Notes: generated from the sequence alone by a model not told the origin. DNA of 64,000 nt from Bacillus xiapuensis (GCF_002797355.1 NZ_KZ454940.1:248001-312000), one strand, 5' to 3'; positions 24,942-33,750 are shown, counted from the stretch's first letter. Translations and numbers: made by a program.

Positions 24942-26246
24942 ATGAAGTCCTATGTAAAATTACTTAGCTTGCTTTCATTCCTATTGCTATTGGCGGCTTG
25001 CGGCAAATCTGGAGATGCCACATCAGCTGATGGAAAAACCACGGAAGACGGAAAGACAGTTATTGAATACTGGCATGTCAATGCGGAGACCCAGGGTGGG
25101 AATACAGTCGAAGAGTTAGTGAAGGAATTCAATGAACAAAGCAAAACCACGAAGGTTGTCGCTAAGTATAATCCGGATATGTATAAAGGCCTGATGCAAA
25201 ACTTGCAAGCGGAAGCGGCCGCTGGAAAGTCTCCCGCTGTCGTCCAAGTCGGATGGGCTTTTTTGGACTACTTTTCCAGCAACTTCAGCTACACATCTCC
25301 TCAAGAAGTAATAGATAAGCACGCGCCAGAAGACCAATCGTTTTTAAAAGACAACTTTTTAAATAATGTCATGGACTTAGCAAAAAATTCTGAAGAAAAA
25401 CAAGTCGGCATACCATACTCGTTAAGCACACCGGTTTTGTACATTAACAAGGATCTGTTGAAAAAAGCCGGTCTGGAGGAGAACGGTCCTAAAACATGGC
25501 AAGAAGTGAAAGAATTTTCAAAAGTGATCAAAGAGAAAACAGGAAAATACGGCTTCTATATGCAAGAACCGGCTGATAACTGGGCAACTCAGGCTTTATT
25601 AGAAAGCAACGGCGCCCGCATGCTGAAGGATGGAAAAGCTTCTTTCGCATCAAAAGAAGGAATTGAAGCTTACAAACTGCTGGCCGATATGGTGGTCAAG
25701 GATAAAACCGCTCTTCATGTTCCATGGGATCAAGGCGTGCAAAGTTTTATCGACGGAAATGTTGCTATGGCGTACACAACAATCGCCCGCCGCTCGCAAA
25801 TACAAGAGAATGTGAAATTTAAGGCCGCCGCTATTAAATCTCCGGCTTGGGAAGGAAAAGAAGTAAGATTGCCGGCTGGCGGAGCGATGCTTGCAATAAC
25901 AGCGCAAGAAGAGAGCCAGCAAAAAGCGGCTTGGGAATTTATGAAATATTTATACAGCGTAGAATCCATGGCGAAGTGGACAGAAGGCACTGGCTATGTC
26001 CCGCCCCGCAAAGATGTGGCGGAAGCAGAAAATGGCCTGAAGGCATTCTTGGAAGAAAATGAAATGATGAAAGCAGCTGTTGAACAAATGGACGGTGTCG
26101 TTTCTTGGACATCCTTCCCCGGCAATGCAGGCTTGCAGGCCGAACAATTACTGCTGGACATCCGCGACCAGATCCTCGGCGGAAAAACCGGCGTAGAAGA
26201 AGGATTAAAGTCAACTGAAAAAGAGATCAATCAGTTATTGAAGTAA
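24942..26246 (+). CDS. ABC transporter solute-binding lipoprotein, UgpB-like
   Basis: A 434-residue lipoprotein with lipobox LAAC (Cys near residue 20) and a family 1 (UgpB/MalE-type) fold: VIEYWHVNAETQGGNTVEELVKEFNEQ, GIPYSLSTPVLYINKDLLKKAGL, and the C-terminal AAWEFMKYLYSVESMAKWTEGTGYVPPRKD block, strong in glycerol-3-phosphate binding proteins. It should capture G3P or a glycerophosphodiester outside the cell. The ATG at 24942 has GGAGG upstream. A hairpin after it separates it from the permeases, a usual way to make more binding protein than transporter. Substrate inferred from glpP and family resemblance. Confidence 0.88.
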   Translation: MKSYVKLLSLLSFLLLLAACGKSGDATSADGKTTEDGKTVIEYWHVNAETQGGNTVEELVKEFNEQSKTTKVVAKYNPDMYKGLMQNLQAEAAAGKSPAVVQVGWAFLDYFSSNFSYTSPQEVIDKHAPEDQSFLKDNFLNNVMDLAKNSEEKQVGIPYSLSTPVLYINKDLLKKAGLEENGPKTWQEVKEFSKVIKEKTGKYGFYMQEPADNWATQALLESNGARMLKDGKASFASKEGIEAYKLLADMVVKDKTALHVPWDQGVQSFIDGNVAMAYTTIARRSQIQENVKFKAAAIKSPAWEGKEVRLPAGGAMLAITAQEESQQKAAWEFMKYLYSVESMAKWTEGTGYVPPRKDVAEAENGLKAFLEENEMMKAAVEQMDGVVSWTSFPGNAGLQAEQLLLDIRDQILGGKTGVEEGLKSTEKEINQLLK

Positions 26247-26265
26247 TCCAAGCTCCATGAACATC

Positions 26266-26346
26266 TGCAGGGCTGATACTGAAAAGCCAGGAGAGGATTC
26301 CCCCCTCTACCTTGGATATTGGAGGGAAGTCAGCCCTTTTTCTTAA
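26266..26346 (+). terminator. Intercistronic hairpin between binding protein and permease genes
   Basis: AGGGCTGA (26269-26276) pairs with TCAGCCCT near 26331-26338, enclosing a second stem CCAGGAGAGG/CCTCTACCTTGG, then a T run. It is probably a partial terminator or mRNA stabiliser giving excess solute-binding protein. Confidence 0.6.
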
Positions 26347-26380
26347 TTGGTGAATACAAAGCGTGGGAGGAAAGCGCGAC

Positions 26381-27289
26381 ATGCAAGCTGTACAAATTTC
26401 AAAACGGAAATGGACTAAAGATCACTGGAAAGCTTATGGCTTACTGATGCCTTCCTTAGTTATTTTCATACTATTCATGTTTTGGCCGTTTCTTTATACG
26501 ATTTATTTAAGCTTTTTCGATTGGAATATGGTGAAGCCAACTAAAGAATTTGTCGGACTGCAGAATTATGCTGACGTCTTATCGGATCCGGTTACATATA
26601 AAGTGTTTGGCAACACATTGCTCTATATTGCTTTACTGCTGATCATTAATCTCTCGGTTCCCTATCTTTTTGCTTTTGTTCTAGATGTGGCGCTTCATAA
26701 ATTCAGCCAATTTTATAAAGGGGCGATTTTTTTACCGTCTGTGATTTCATTGGTGGTCGGCTCTATATTATTTACGTGGCTCCTTAATCCCGTATCGGGG
26801 CCAGTAGCCATCATTCTCGGCTGGTTAGGCATCGAAATGCCGATTTGGAGCAAGTTAGACGGCTGGGTTATCGTCGTGCTAAGTTTAATCACTTCCTGGA
26901 AAGTGTTTGGCTATAACTTTATCGTTCTATATGCTGCCGTCAACGGCATCTCCCGGGAAGTCATCGAAGCCGCCCGGCTGGACCAAGTCCCTTTATGGAA
27001 AATATTCTTTCATATTGTGCTGCCGATGAGCAGCGCCACAGGTATTTATGTATTGATCATCACCATCGTTCAAGGGCTTCAATATGTATTTACACCAATT
27101 AAAGTCATTACACAAGGCGGCCCCAACTATGCAAGCTCGAATGCGATTTATCATGCTTATCACGAAGCATTTGTATTGTATCGGACAGGACACTCCGCCG
27201 CCTTATCGATTGTAACTATGGTGTTCTTTATCATTTTGCTCATTCTAGAATTTAAGTTTGTAGAAAGAGGAGTCCACTATGCAAACTAA
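26381..27289 (+). CDS. ABC sugar-type permease, UgpA-like
   Basis: A 302-residue permease with six membrane helices and the binding-protein-dependent transport motif ISREVIEAARLDQVPLWKIFFHIVLP (EAA loop) contacting the ATPase. The start at 26381 (MQAVQIS) follows GGGAGG; an ATG at 26363 is upstream of that site. It pairs with the UgpE-like permease, overlapping it by 11 bases. Confidence 0.9.
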   Translation: MQAVQISKRKWTKDHWKAYGLLMPSLVIFILFMFWPFLYTIYLSFFDWNMVKPTKEFVGLQNYADVLSDPVTYKVFGNTLLYIALLLIINLSVPYLFAFVLDVALHKFSQFYKGAIFLPSVISLVVGSILFTWLLNPVSGPVAIILGWLGIEMPIWSKLDGWVIVVLSLITSWKVFGYNFIVLYAAVNGISREVIEAARLDQVPLWKIFFHIVLPMSSATGIYVLIITIVQGLQYVFTPIKVITQGGPNYASSNAIYHAYHEAFVLYRTGHSAALSIVTMVFFIILLILEFKFVERGVHYAN

Positions 27290-28103
27290 CCGGATGGCAG
27301 CGGTACCTTGGCACTTGATTTTTATAGCCGTCGTCTTCATTTTAACTTTTCCGATAATCTTTGCGATCGGCATTTCTTTTAAGCCGCTGCAAGAAGCTTA
27401 TAATAATGCATTGAATTTTATTCCCATTCAACCGACACTCGAGAACTATACAATTTTTTTTGAAAGCATCAATGTTGCCAAGGTTGTCTCGAATACATTT
27501 ATTATCGCAGCGGTCGTGACGTTATTTAAAGTCTTTACCTCCTTTCTGGCAGCCTATGCATTTGTGTTTTTTGATTTTAAAGGAAAAAACATCCTGTATT
27601 TTCTTTTAATCAGCACCATTTTCATTCCTTTTTCCGTCACGATGATTCCCAATTATCTGGTCATCTCGGATCTCGGATTAGCTGACAGTATATGGGGAGT
27701 CATTTTGCCGCAGCTTGCTGATGCGGTTGGGATTTTCTTGCTCAGACAATCGATGAAAACGATCCCTGCCGCTTTAATTGAAGTAGCAAGGCTGGATCAT
27801 CTCGGACATGCGCGCATTATGAAAGACATCGTGCTTCCGCTCGTCAAACCAGCCGTCACATCCACAGGTATCTGGTTTTTCATCCTGTCTTGGAATGAAT
27901 ACGTATGGCCTGTGCTTATATTGAAAACAGTTGATCACTACACATTGCCGCTGGCGCTGCAAATGTACATCAGCTCAGAGGGCGGAACGAACTTTACCGT
28001 TGCCATGGCGGTTGCTGTGATCACCATGATCATCCCCCTCACATTGTATTTGGTATTTCAAAAATATATTATTGGAACATTTACTTCTTCAGGAATTAAG
28101 TAA
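27279..28103 (+). CDS. ABC sugar-type permease, UgpE-like
   Basis: A 274-residue six-helix permease with EAA loop AALIEVARLDHLGHARIMKDIVLPLVKPA and the typical ending WNEYVWPVL...PLALQMYI. It forms the membrane channel with the UgpA-like protein. Its ATG lies inside the end of the previous gene with AGAGGAG upstream. Confidence 0.9.
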   Translation: MQTNRMAAVPWHLIFIAVVFILTFPIIFAIGISFKPLQEAYNNALNFIPIQPTLENYTIFFESINVAKVVSNTFIIAAVVTLFKVFTSFLAAYAFVFFDFKGKNILYFLLISTIFIPFSVTMIPNYLVISDLGLADSIWGVILPQLADAVGIFLLRQSMKTIPAALIEVARLDHLGHARIMKDIVLPLVKPAVTSTGIWFFILSWNEYVWPVLILKTVDHYTLPLALQMYISSEGGTNFTVAMAVAVITMIIPLTLYLVFQKYIIGTFTSSGIK

Positions 28104-28115
28104 AGGCGGGATACT

Positions 28116-29213
28116 GTGAAAGAAATTCAGTTTGAAAATGTATGCAAATCTTACGGAAAAACCGAGGTCGTAAAGGATCTCAGCTTAACAATTAAGAAAG
28201 GCGAGCGTTTAGTTCTCCTCGGCCCCTCAGGATGCGGCAAATCTACGACCTTACGCATGATTGCGGGACTGGAGGATATTACATCAGGTACGCTGTATAT
28301 GGGAGGCCAAAAAGCCAATGACATTCCGAGCGGCGAAAGAAATGTAGCCATGGTGTTTCAGAACTATGCTCTTTACCCTCATATGAATGTGTTGAACAAT
28401 ATTACGTATGGCTTAAAGGTTCAAAAGGTTCCTCCCGAGGAAATCAACCGCCGAACAGACGCCGTGCTGGAAATGCTTCAGTTGAAAGAATACAAAGACC
28501 GTCTGCCAAAAGACTTATCTGGCGGTCAAAGACAAAGAGTAGCCTTAGCTAGAGCCGCCGTTAAGCAGGGAGATTATTTTTTATTGGATGAACCATTGTC
28601 CAATCTGGATGCTCAATTAAGGGTCACAGCACGAAAAGAATTAGTGAAGATCCATGAAACTTATAAACAAACGCTTGTGTACGTGACGCATGACCAAGTA
28701 GAGGCCATGACCGTAGGCGACCGAATTGCCTTAATGTACAAAGGGCGCCTGCAAATGGTGGATACTCCTGAAAATGTCTACCACCGGCCTGTCAATATAT
28801 TCACCGCAAAATTCATTGGTTCTCCTCCAATGAATGTAATCGACATGGCTTATCATAACCAGCACGCGGTGATTGCCAATCAGGAAATTCCGCTCCACCC
28901 GGAATGGAATCGGCTGATTAAAAAGTCCGGCGCACAAAGCTTGGCCTTTGGCATTCGTCCTGAACATATGACTCTATCGAAAAAGCCGCTGCCCCATTGT
29001 ATAAAAGGACACGTAAAATATGTCGAAAATCACGGAAACCGCTATGGCGTCTTTATCGATATGGAAGGAACAGAAATCATCGCCATGAGCGAAACGAAGC
29101 ATTGGACCTCAGGGGAAACCGTATATATTGAACCGAAAGCAGATAAAATTCATCTATTTAATAAGCAAACCACGCAGTCTATTGGCTGCCCATCATCTAT
29201 TGTGGAGGTGTAA
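28116..29213 (+). CDS. ABC transporter ATPase, UgpC/MsmK-like
   Basis: A 365-residue ATPase with Walker A GPSGCGKST, signature LSGGQRQRVALARA, Walker B YFLLDEPLSNLD, and H-loop THDQVEAMT. A C-terminal TOBE-type regulatory domain contains GIRPEHMTLS. It energises the two permeases. It starts 12 bases after the UgpE-like gene with an AAAGGCGGG site. The end SIGCPSSIVEV is ordinary variation. Confidence 0.92.
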   Translation: MKEIQFENVCKSYGKTEVVKDLSLTIKKGERLVLLGPSGCGKSTTLRMIAGLEDITSGTLYMGGQKANDIPSGERNVAMVFQNYALYPHMNVLNNITYGLKVQKVPPEEINRRTDAVLEMLQLKEYKDRLPKDLSGGQRQRVALARAAVKQGDYFLLDEPLSNLDAQLRVTARKELVKIHETYKQTLVYVTHDQVEAMTVGDRIALMYKGRLQMVDTPENVYHRPVNIFTAKFIGSPPMNVIDMAYHNQHAVIANQEIPLHPEWNRLIKKSGAQSLAFGIRPEHMTLSKKPLPHCIKGHVKYVENHGNRYGVFIDMEGTEIIAMSETKHWTSGETVYIEPKADKIHLFNKQTTQSIGCPSSIVEV

Positions 29214-29216
29214 AAC

Positions 29217-30032
29217 ATGAGTAAGAACCTGATATGTTATTCTGATTTAGCCCTTTTATCTCATCATCCTTTTGAAAATACCGATCAACTCATCAAGCAT
29301 GGAGCCGGCAAAGTCGAATTGTTAATGGACGGCCCATGCTGGGATGAGATGGAGGATCTCTTTCAAGAGCTTGCTCCAAAGCTTCAGGCTCTTCCCGTTC
29401 GCTATTCGATTCACCCTCCCGCCTGGGACATTAATTTAACTAGTGAAAACCGAGCTGTGAGGGAAACAGCATTTACTGAATATAAAAAAGCGATTCAATT
29501 GGCTGGCATGATTGATGCCTGTCACGTTGTCATCCATCCCGGATTCTGTTTCTCTCCAGCTTTTGATAAACAAACGGCTCAAAAGCGGGCAGCTCAAATG
29601 ATCAATGAATTGTGCAAAATAGCTGAACCGCTCCAAGTGAAGCTGGCGATTGAAAATGTGGGATACAGCGGAAGCTCTCTTTTCACTCAAGAGGAATATA
29701 CCCGCTTTTTAGACGGCATTGATAAAACAGCAGGCTTTTTAATCGATATTGGGCATGCCAACTTGAATCAATGGGACATTCCCCGGCTAATCAAAGAAAC
29801 AAAAGATCGGCTTTTGGCCTTGCATATTCATGATAACGACGGCATACGCGATGCTCATTGGCCGATCGGCGAAGGAAACATAGAATGGCCGGCTATTTTT
29901 TCAGCGATCAACCAATGTCAATTACCCATAGAACTCATTTTGGAATATGCTCCGGGTACGCCTTTAAATTGGCTGGAAGAAGGGAAGCACATTCTGCAAA
30001 ATGAAATACAAATTAATGAAACAGGAGTATAG
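29217..30032 (+). CDS. Sugar phosphate isomerase/epimerase-type TIM barrel
   Basis: A 271-residue AP-endonuclease-2-fold (xylose isomerase-like) barrel with metal-ligand patterns VIHPGF, LAIENVG, LIDIGHANLNQW, LHIHDNDG and LILEY. Family members isomerise sugars or act on phosphodiesters. It starts 3 bases after the ABC ATPase stop, so it is co-transcribed. With a G3P-type transporter and a HAD phosphatase it may process the imported compound; the exact reaction is not determinable from sequence. Confidence 0.85.
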   Translation: MSKNLICYSDLALLSHHPFENTDQLIKHGAGKVELLMDGPCWDEMEDLFQELAPKLQALPVRYSIHPPAWDINLTSENRAVRETAFTEYKKAIQLAGMIDACHVVIHPGFCFSPAFDKQTAQKRAAQMINELCKIAEPLQVKLAIENVGYSGSSLFTQEEYTRFLDGIDKTAGFLIDIGHANLNQWDIPRLIKETKDRLLALHIHDNDGIRDAHWPIGEGNIEWPAIFSAINQCQLPIELILEYAPGTPLNWLEEGKHILQNEIQINETGV

Positions 30033-30033
30033 T

Positions 30034-30819
30034 ATGATTAACATTCGCGATTTTGACGCCTTTTGTTTTGATTTAGACGGAACGATTTACGTCGGGAACC
30101 AGCTGTTGCCGGGCGTAAAAGAAACAATAGGCTTATTACGGCAGCACCAAAAAAGCATTTTATTTATCACCAATGCACCAACGCAGACGAGGGAAGGGTG
30201 CCAGAAACTGCTTACGTCCTTAGGAGTCGCCGCACAGCTTGAAGAAGTGCTCACCGCTTCCTTCCTATCTGCTGCTTACTTCTTAGAAAACTGCGCAGAT
30301 GCGAGAATTTTTATCGTTGGCGAAAGGGCGCTCCTGCAAGAATTCAGCAATTATTCCTTGCACGTCACAGCCAATCCTTTAGAGGCCACCCATGTGCTGG
30401 TCGGCTTAGACCGCGACTTCTCCTATCAAAAGCTGAACCGCGCGATGAGAGCTGTGCGCAATGGAGCAAAGCTGATTGTAACCAATCCCGATCCGTCCTG
30501 TCCTGTCTCTGAAGGATATATTGCGGATACATTCGCGATCGCCAAAGCAATTGAAGTAGCCGCCGGGCATCCAATTGACCTGGTTATCGGAAAGCCCTCA
30601 TCCTACTACGCAAGAAAAGTAAGCAAGCAGCTGAACATCGCAAATGAGCGATGCCTGATTATCGGTGACCGCCTGGAGACCGATATTTTAATGGGAAAGG
30701 CCAATCAGTTCCGCACGTGCCTCGTCTTAACAGGCGCCTCCAGCAAAGCGGACATAAATAAAATCAAGATTAAGCCAGATTACGTTATTGAGAATTTAAC
30801 AGAATTATTTACGAAATAA
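30034..30819 (+). CDS. HAD-IIA family sugar phosphatase (NagD/glycerol-phosphatase-like)
   Basis: A 261-residue HAD phosphatase: nucleophile motif FCFDLDGTIYVGN near residue 12, motif II FITNAP, cap domain of the NagD/AraL type, motif III GKPSS, and motif IV IIGDRLETDILMGK. Relatives hydrolyse glycerol-1-phosphate, phosphoglycolate or sugar phosphates. The start at 30034 follows AGGAG and sits one base after the TAG of the barrel gene. It is the last gene of the operon. Together they look like an uptake and dephosphorylation route for glycerol phosphates, which is inference. Confidence 0.88.
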   Translation: MINIRDFDAFCFDLDGTIYVGNQLLPGVKETIGLLRQHQKSILFITNAPTQTREGCQKLLTSLGVAAQLEEVLTASFLSAAYFLENCADARIFIVGERALLQEFSNYSLHVTANPLEATHVLVGLDRDFSYQKLNRAMRAVRNGAKLIVTNPDPSCPVSEGYIADTFAIAKAIEVAAGHPIDLVIGKPSSYYARKVSKQLNIANERCLIIGDRLETDILMGKANQFRTCLVLTGASSKADINKIKIKPDYVIENLTELFTK

Positions 30820-31136
30820 ATTAACGCTTGATCAAAGAATCGTCTGCTTTTCTTTGTCCCTCTAATTGTGAAATATAATGGCTGGCAGCGGTAATAACTG
30901 CCTATTTCCGCTGCCAACGAGATTCTATTCACGCATTTTTAATTATTTCCTCCTACACAAACAGCAGGATTTGGTTTTTCAAGGAATAATCCTCACATTT
31001 ATGTAAAAAAAAGATAAAAATTTTTGACAATTAACTACTATTTACCCAATTTATTATAGTCATATTGAAATAAACGCTCCTTTATCTTAAGATAATACAA
31101 GGTATTAAAACAAATAAATAACAGGTATATATGGAA

Positions 31137-31232
31137 GTTAAAGGCAAACTGCCTGAAAGGGTAGGACGCAAAGCCTAGGGTCTAAGGTTTTATTGAAAAA
31201 ACTATGATCGCCTGGCTACCAAGTTAAGCACA
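31137..31232 (+). ncRNA. c-di-GMP-I (GEMM) riboswitch aptamer
   Basis: The aptamer core is plain: AAAGGCAAACTGCC, GAAA tetraloop, GGTAGGACGCAAAGCC, then TAGGGTCTAAGG, an AT-rich variable hairpin, and ATGATCGCCTGGCTACC. Helix CTGCC/GGGTAG closes the GAAA loop, and the receptor CTAAGG...ATGATCG is in place. This class binds the second messenger cyclic di-GMP. A terminator follows 17 bases later, so the riboswitch controls transcription of the downstream DNA-binding protein gene. Whether ligand turns it on or off is not settled by sequence alone. Confidence 0.92.
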
Positions 31233-31248
31233 TGTTTATGAAAAATTT

Positions 31249-31281
31249 GGCTGTTCTATCCTGTATAGAACGGCTTTTTTA
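31249..31281 (+). terminator. Riboswitch expression platform (terminator)
   Basis: GCTGTTCTAT pairs with ATAGAACGGC around CCTGT, followed by six T residues, 38 bases before the start of the controlled gene. Confidence 0.88.
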
Positions 31282-31318
31282 ATTTTCAGACTTATTTATA
31301 CATGAGGTGATTTTGGAA

Positions 31319-31906
31319 TTGCGAAAAGAGTGGAACACAGAAGAAGTAGAATATTTAAAGGAAAATGTCGGCTTTCATAACCTTGCCAAAATGGCTGACA
31401 AGCTCGGGCGGTCCTTTGAATCTGTCCGCATTAAAATGCACCGCATCGGGCTTTCTAATACGAAGTCACAGACAGGCTTGATTACAGCTGGTGAACTGGC
31501 AAAAATCCTGCAGGTGGACCGCAACACGGTTAAATGGTGGATGAAGAAATACGGGCTGCCGTGCAAAAAGAAAGTTACGCGAAAATCAAAACAATTTTAT
31601 TTCATCGATCCGCGTACATTTTGGGAATGGGCGTCGGGTCATAAAGAAAAGGTGGTCTTCTCCCGAATTCCCCCGCACGCCCTGCCCCCTGAGCCTGATT
31701 GGGTCACACAAGAAAGGCGAAAAGAAACCTTTCACCAGCTGTGTAAGCAAAGGCCTTATAAGCCTTGGACGACGAAAGAAGATCAGAAACTGATCGAGCT
31801 TCGGCAGAAAGGACTGACTTACGCGGAAATTGGCGAACAAATGAACCGAACCGCGAACAGCGTCATCAGAAGATATAGCCGCTTAAAGAAAGAGGTCAGA
31901 CAATAA
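31319..31906 (+). CDS. Myb/SANT-like and excisionase-like DNA-binding protein under riboswitch control
   Basis: A 195-residue protein with three probable DNA-binding units: an N-terminal Myb-like helix set (WNTEEVEYLKENVGFHNLAKMADKLGRSFESVRIKMHRIGL), a central MerR/excisionase-type HTH (ITAGELAKILQVDRNTVKWWMKKYGLP), and a C-terminal Myb-like unit (WTTKEDQKLIELRQKGLTYAEIGEQMNRTANSVIRRYSRL). TTG at 31319 is preferred: GAGGTGA (31304-31310) is 8 bases upstream. GTG at 31307 lies within that site. It is a likely transcription regulator made in response to c-di-GMP and lies next to the flagellinolysin gene. I do not recognise a named orthologue; target genes unknown. Confidence 0.82.
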   Translation: MRKEWNTEEVEYLKENVGFHNLAKMADKLGRSFESVRIKMHRIGLSNTKSQTGLITAGELAKILQVDRNTVKWWMKKYGLPCKKKVTRKSKQFYFIDPRTFWEWASGHKEKVVFSRIPPHALPPEPDWVTQERRKETFHQLCKQRPYKPWTTKEDQKLIELRQKGLTYAEIGEQMNRTANSVIRRYSRLKKEVRQ

Positions 31907-32061
31907 TCAATGAGCTCTTCGGCCTTCCCTGCAAGCAGAGGGGCTGCCGCAATCATGACGACAGCCCCATCCGAAGACATGTACTCTCTTAATTCCAGCC
32001 ATTCCCCAATTTCTGCCCATATGCCTTGAAGTGTACAGCTGATTCCCTCCCATCCTTACAT

Positions 32062-32103
32062 GGAAAAAGGGCTTCATTCCCGTGTAGGGAAGCGCCCTAT
32101 TTT
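32062..32103 (-). terminator. Terminator of the flagellinolysin gene
   Basis: AGGGCGCTTCCC and GGGAATGAAGCCCT pair imperfectly around TACAC, followed on the minus strand by five T residues. Confidence 0.75.
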
Positions 32104-32124
32104 AGAGTGTGATCTTTTGATCTT

Positions 32125-33750
32125 TTAGGCCAACAGCCGAAGCACATTTTGCGGGTGATTGTTCGCTTGAGCAAGCAACGCCTGCGCCGCTTGCGCCAAA
32201 ACGGACTTCTTGAATTGCTCCATCATCTCTTTCGCCATATCCGCCTCGCGGATGCGCGATTCAGCTGCTGTTATATTTTCTTCTGTGATCGCCGATACAG
32301 CGATCGCCCTTTCAAGCCGGTTTTGATAAGCCCCCAGCCTTGAACGCTGCGCGGAAGCAGCCGCAATGGCCCCATCCAAAATGGAAAGATTATCGGTTGA
32401 TTTGTTTAACAAATCAACCGCCGTAATGCCTAAAGAGGAACTGGTCGCATTCGCCAGCTCAATCTCTATAGACGGACCGATGCGCATCTTATTCATCTGG
32501 TTATCAGATGAATTTTGCCATTTTTCTGAAAATGATTCCAATGGATTGGATAAGTTTGCGTTTTCTATATCTGGAATTACAGAATAATCATCTCCTCCTC
32601 CGATTGCACCAGTATCCGCATCCCCCAGAACAATGCCTGAATTAGCCAGTGTGGCGTTAGCTTTAAAATCAGCGATAAAACCGGCTGTATCCATACCAAT
32701 TAAGTCGTTCAGCGCCTCGTCCAATGTTTTTTCCTTCCCGCCAAGGCTGCTTAATTTCATTTCGTTGAAAAGAGCTCTCATCTCGCCTGCGATTTCCGCG
32801 TTTAAGTATTTGACAGCAGCATAACCAGCAGAATAATCAGCGCTTGTGCTGTTCCAGGCGTCAATATTCTTCTTCAAGGCATTAAAGTCATTTCCCGCTG
32901 CCGCTAAATCGTTAGCCAAGCGTTCATCCGCCCCCGCAATAAATTCCGCAGCTCCTTCTTTAAACCAAGTAGGCAAGTCGCGAAAATTCATCGTTCTTCC
33001 CATTACCGCATGCACCATTTCATGAGCAATAATCCGGTCATTCGAGATCCATGAGCCTCCGCCATTGGGCATTTCCACAGGGGAAAAGTCGCTCATATCC
33101 AGCACCAGCTTTTGATTAAAATAACGGCCATCGCTGCCGCTCGGATAATAGGAGCCTTGCACCCAAGCGACACGGCCGTCCCCCGAGTTTTGAACAAACT
33201 GAATGTCAAGCGGGGCATCATCCGCTGCAGCCTGCAGCCCATATTGGCCGGAAATCAACTTCTCACTGTTGGTTAGCCAATACTTTTGAAGCGCCTCTGC
33301 TGCCGCTTTTTGTTGATCACTGGCCGCTTCTGATGTCACATTTAACAGCTTAATCGTATTAAATTCAGTGGTGTTCGCAATCCGGTTCACTTCCTCAACG
33401 ATCTCGTCCCATTCCATTTTAATCGCTTTCCGGTCACTCTCAGCCAGGGTATCATTTTCAGCCTGTACCGCTAGCTCCCGCCCGCGCTGAAGCAGTGCAT
33501 GAATTTCATTTAATCCGCCCTCAGCCGTTTGCAGCAAGGAAATGCCATCTTGCATATTCCGCTGTTCTTGAGACAGCTCGCGGATCTGTCCGCGCATTTT
33601 TTCAGAAATCGCCAGCCCTGCGGCATCATCCCCCGCACGATTTATGCGCAGCCCGGACGATAGCCTCTCCAGCGTTTTGTGTTGCAGTTTTTTTGCTTGA
33701 TTGAGCTGAAGGTATGACTGTAACGCCATCCTATTGTGCCGAACGATCAT
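32125..33750 (-). CDS. Flagellinolysin: flagellin with inserted zinc metallopeptidase
   Basis: A 541-residue flagellin. The N-terminal D0/D1 region (about 1-140: [50 protein letters not shown]) and the C-terminal D1/D0 region (about 430-541: [35 protein letters not shown]) are complete. The central variable domain is replaced by a gluzincin-type peptidase with HEMVH near residue 244 and a downstream glutamate in WFKEGAAEF 22 residues later, the third ligand. Such flagellinolysins are known from several motile bacteria and form filaments with surface protease activity. It is a single gene with ribosome site GGGAGG and its own terminator. It sits next to the c-di-GMP-controlled regulator and the glycosylation island. 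I see no CsrA-like site in its leader. Confidence 0.95.
   Translation of the reverse strand: MIVRHNRMALQSYLQLNQAKKLQHKTLERLSSGLRINRAGDDAAGLAISEKMRGQIRELSQEQRNMQDGISLLQTAEGGLNEIHALLQRGRELAVQAENDTLAESDRKAIKMEWDEIVEEVNRIANTTEFNTIKLLNVTSEAASDQQKAAAEALQKYWLTNSEKLISGQYGLQAAADDAPLDIQFVQNSGDGRVAWVQGSYYPSGSDGRYFNQKLVLDMSDFSPVEMPNGGGSWISNDRIIAHEMVHAVMGRTMNFRDLPTWFKEGAAEFIAGADERLANDLAAAGNDFNALKKNIDAWNSTSADYSAGYAAVKYLNAEIAGEMRALFNEMKLSSLGGKEKTLDEALNDLIGMDTAGFIADFKANATLANSGIVLGDADTGAIGGGDDYSVIPDIENANLSNPLESFSEKWQNSSDNQMNKMRIGPSIEIELANATSSSLGITAVDLLNKSTDNLSILDGAIAAASAQRSRLGAYQNRLERAIAVSAITEENITAAESRIREADMAKEMMEQFKKSVLAQAAQALLAQANNHPQNVLRLLA

Larger units (their letters stand above)
30820..31318. other. Leader region with hairpin and riboswitch
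   Basis: 499 bases. It contains a hairpin TGGCAGCGG/CCGCTGCCA at about 30882-30920 (possible end of the ABC operon), a TTGACA at 31024 with AT-rich sequence after it (promoter zone), the c-di-GMP-I riboswitch and its terminator. No gene. Confidence 0.6.

Noticed and set aside
24950-26230. Several minus-strand open frames across the solute-binding protein gene
   Set aside because: They lie fully antisense to a clear UgpB-like gene, lack ribosome sites and have unlikely composition; they are shadows.
32149-32343. Plus-strand frames opposite the flagellinolysin C-terminus
   Set aside because: They mirror the conserved flagellin helices in reverse and have no start signal.
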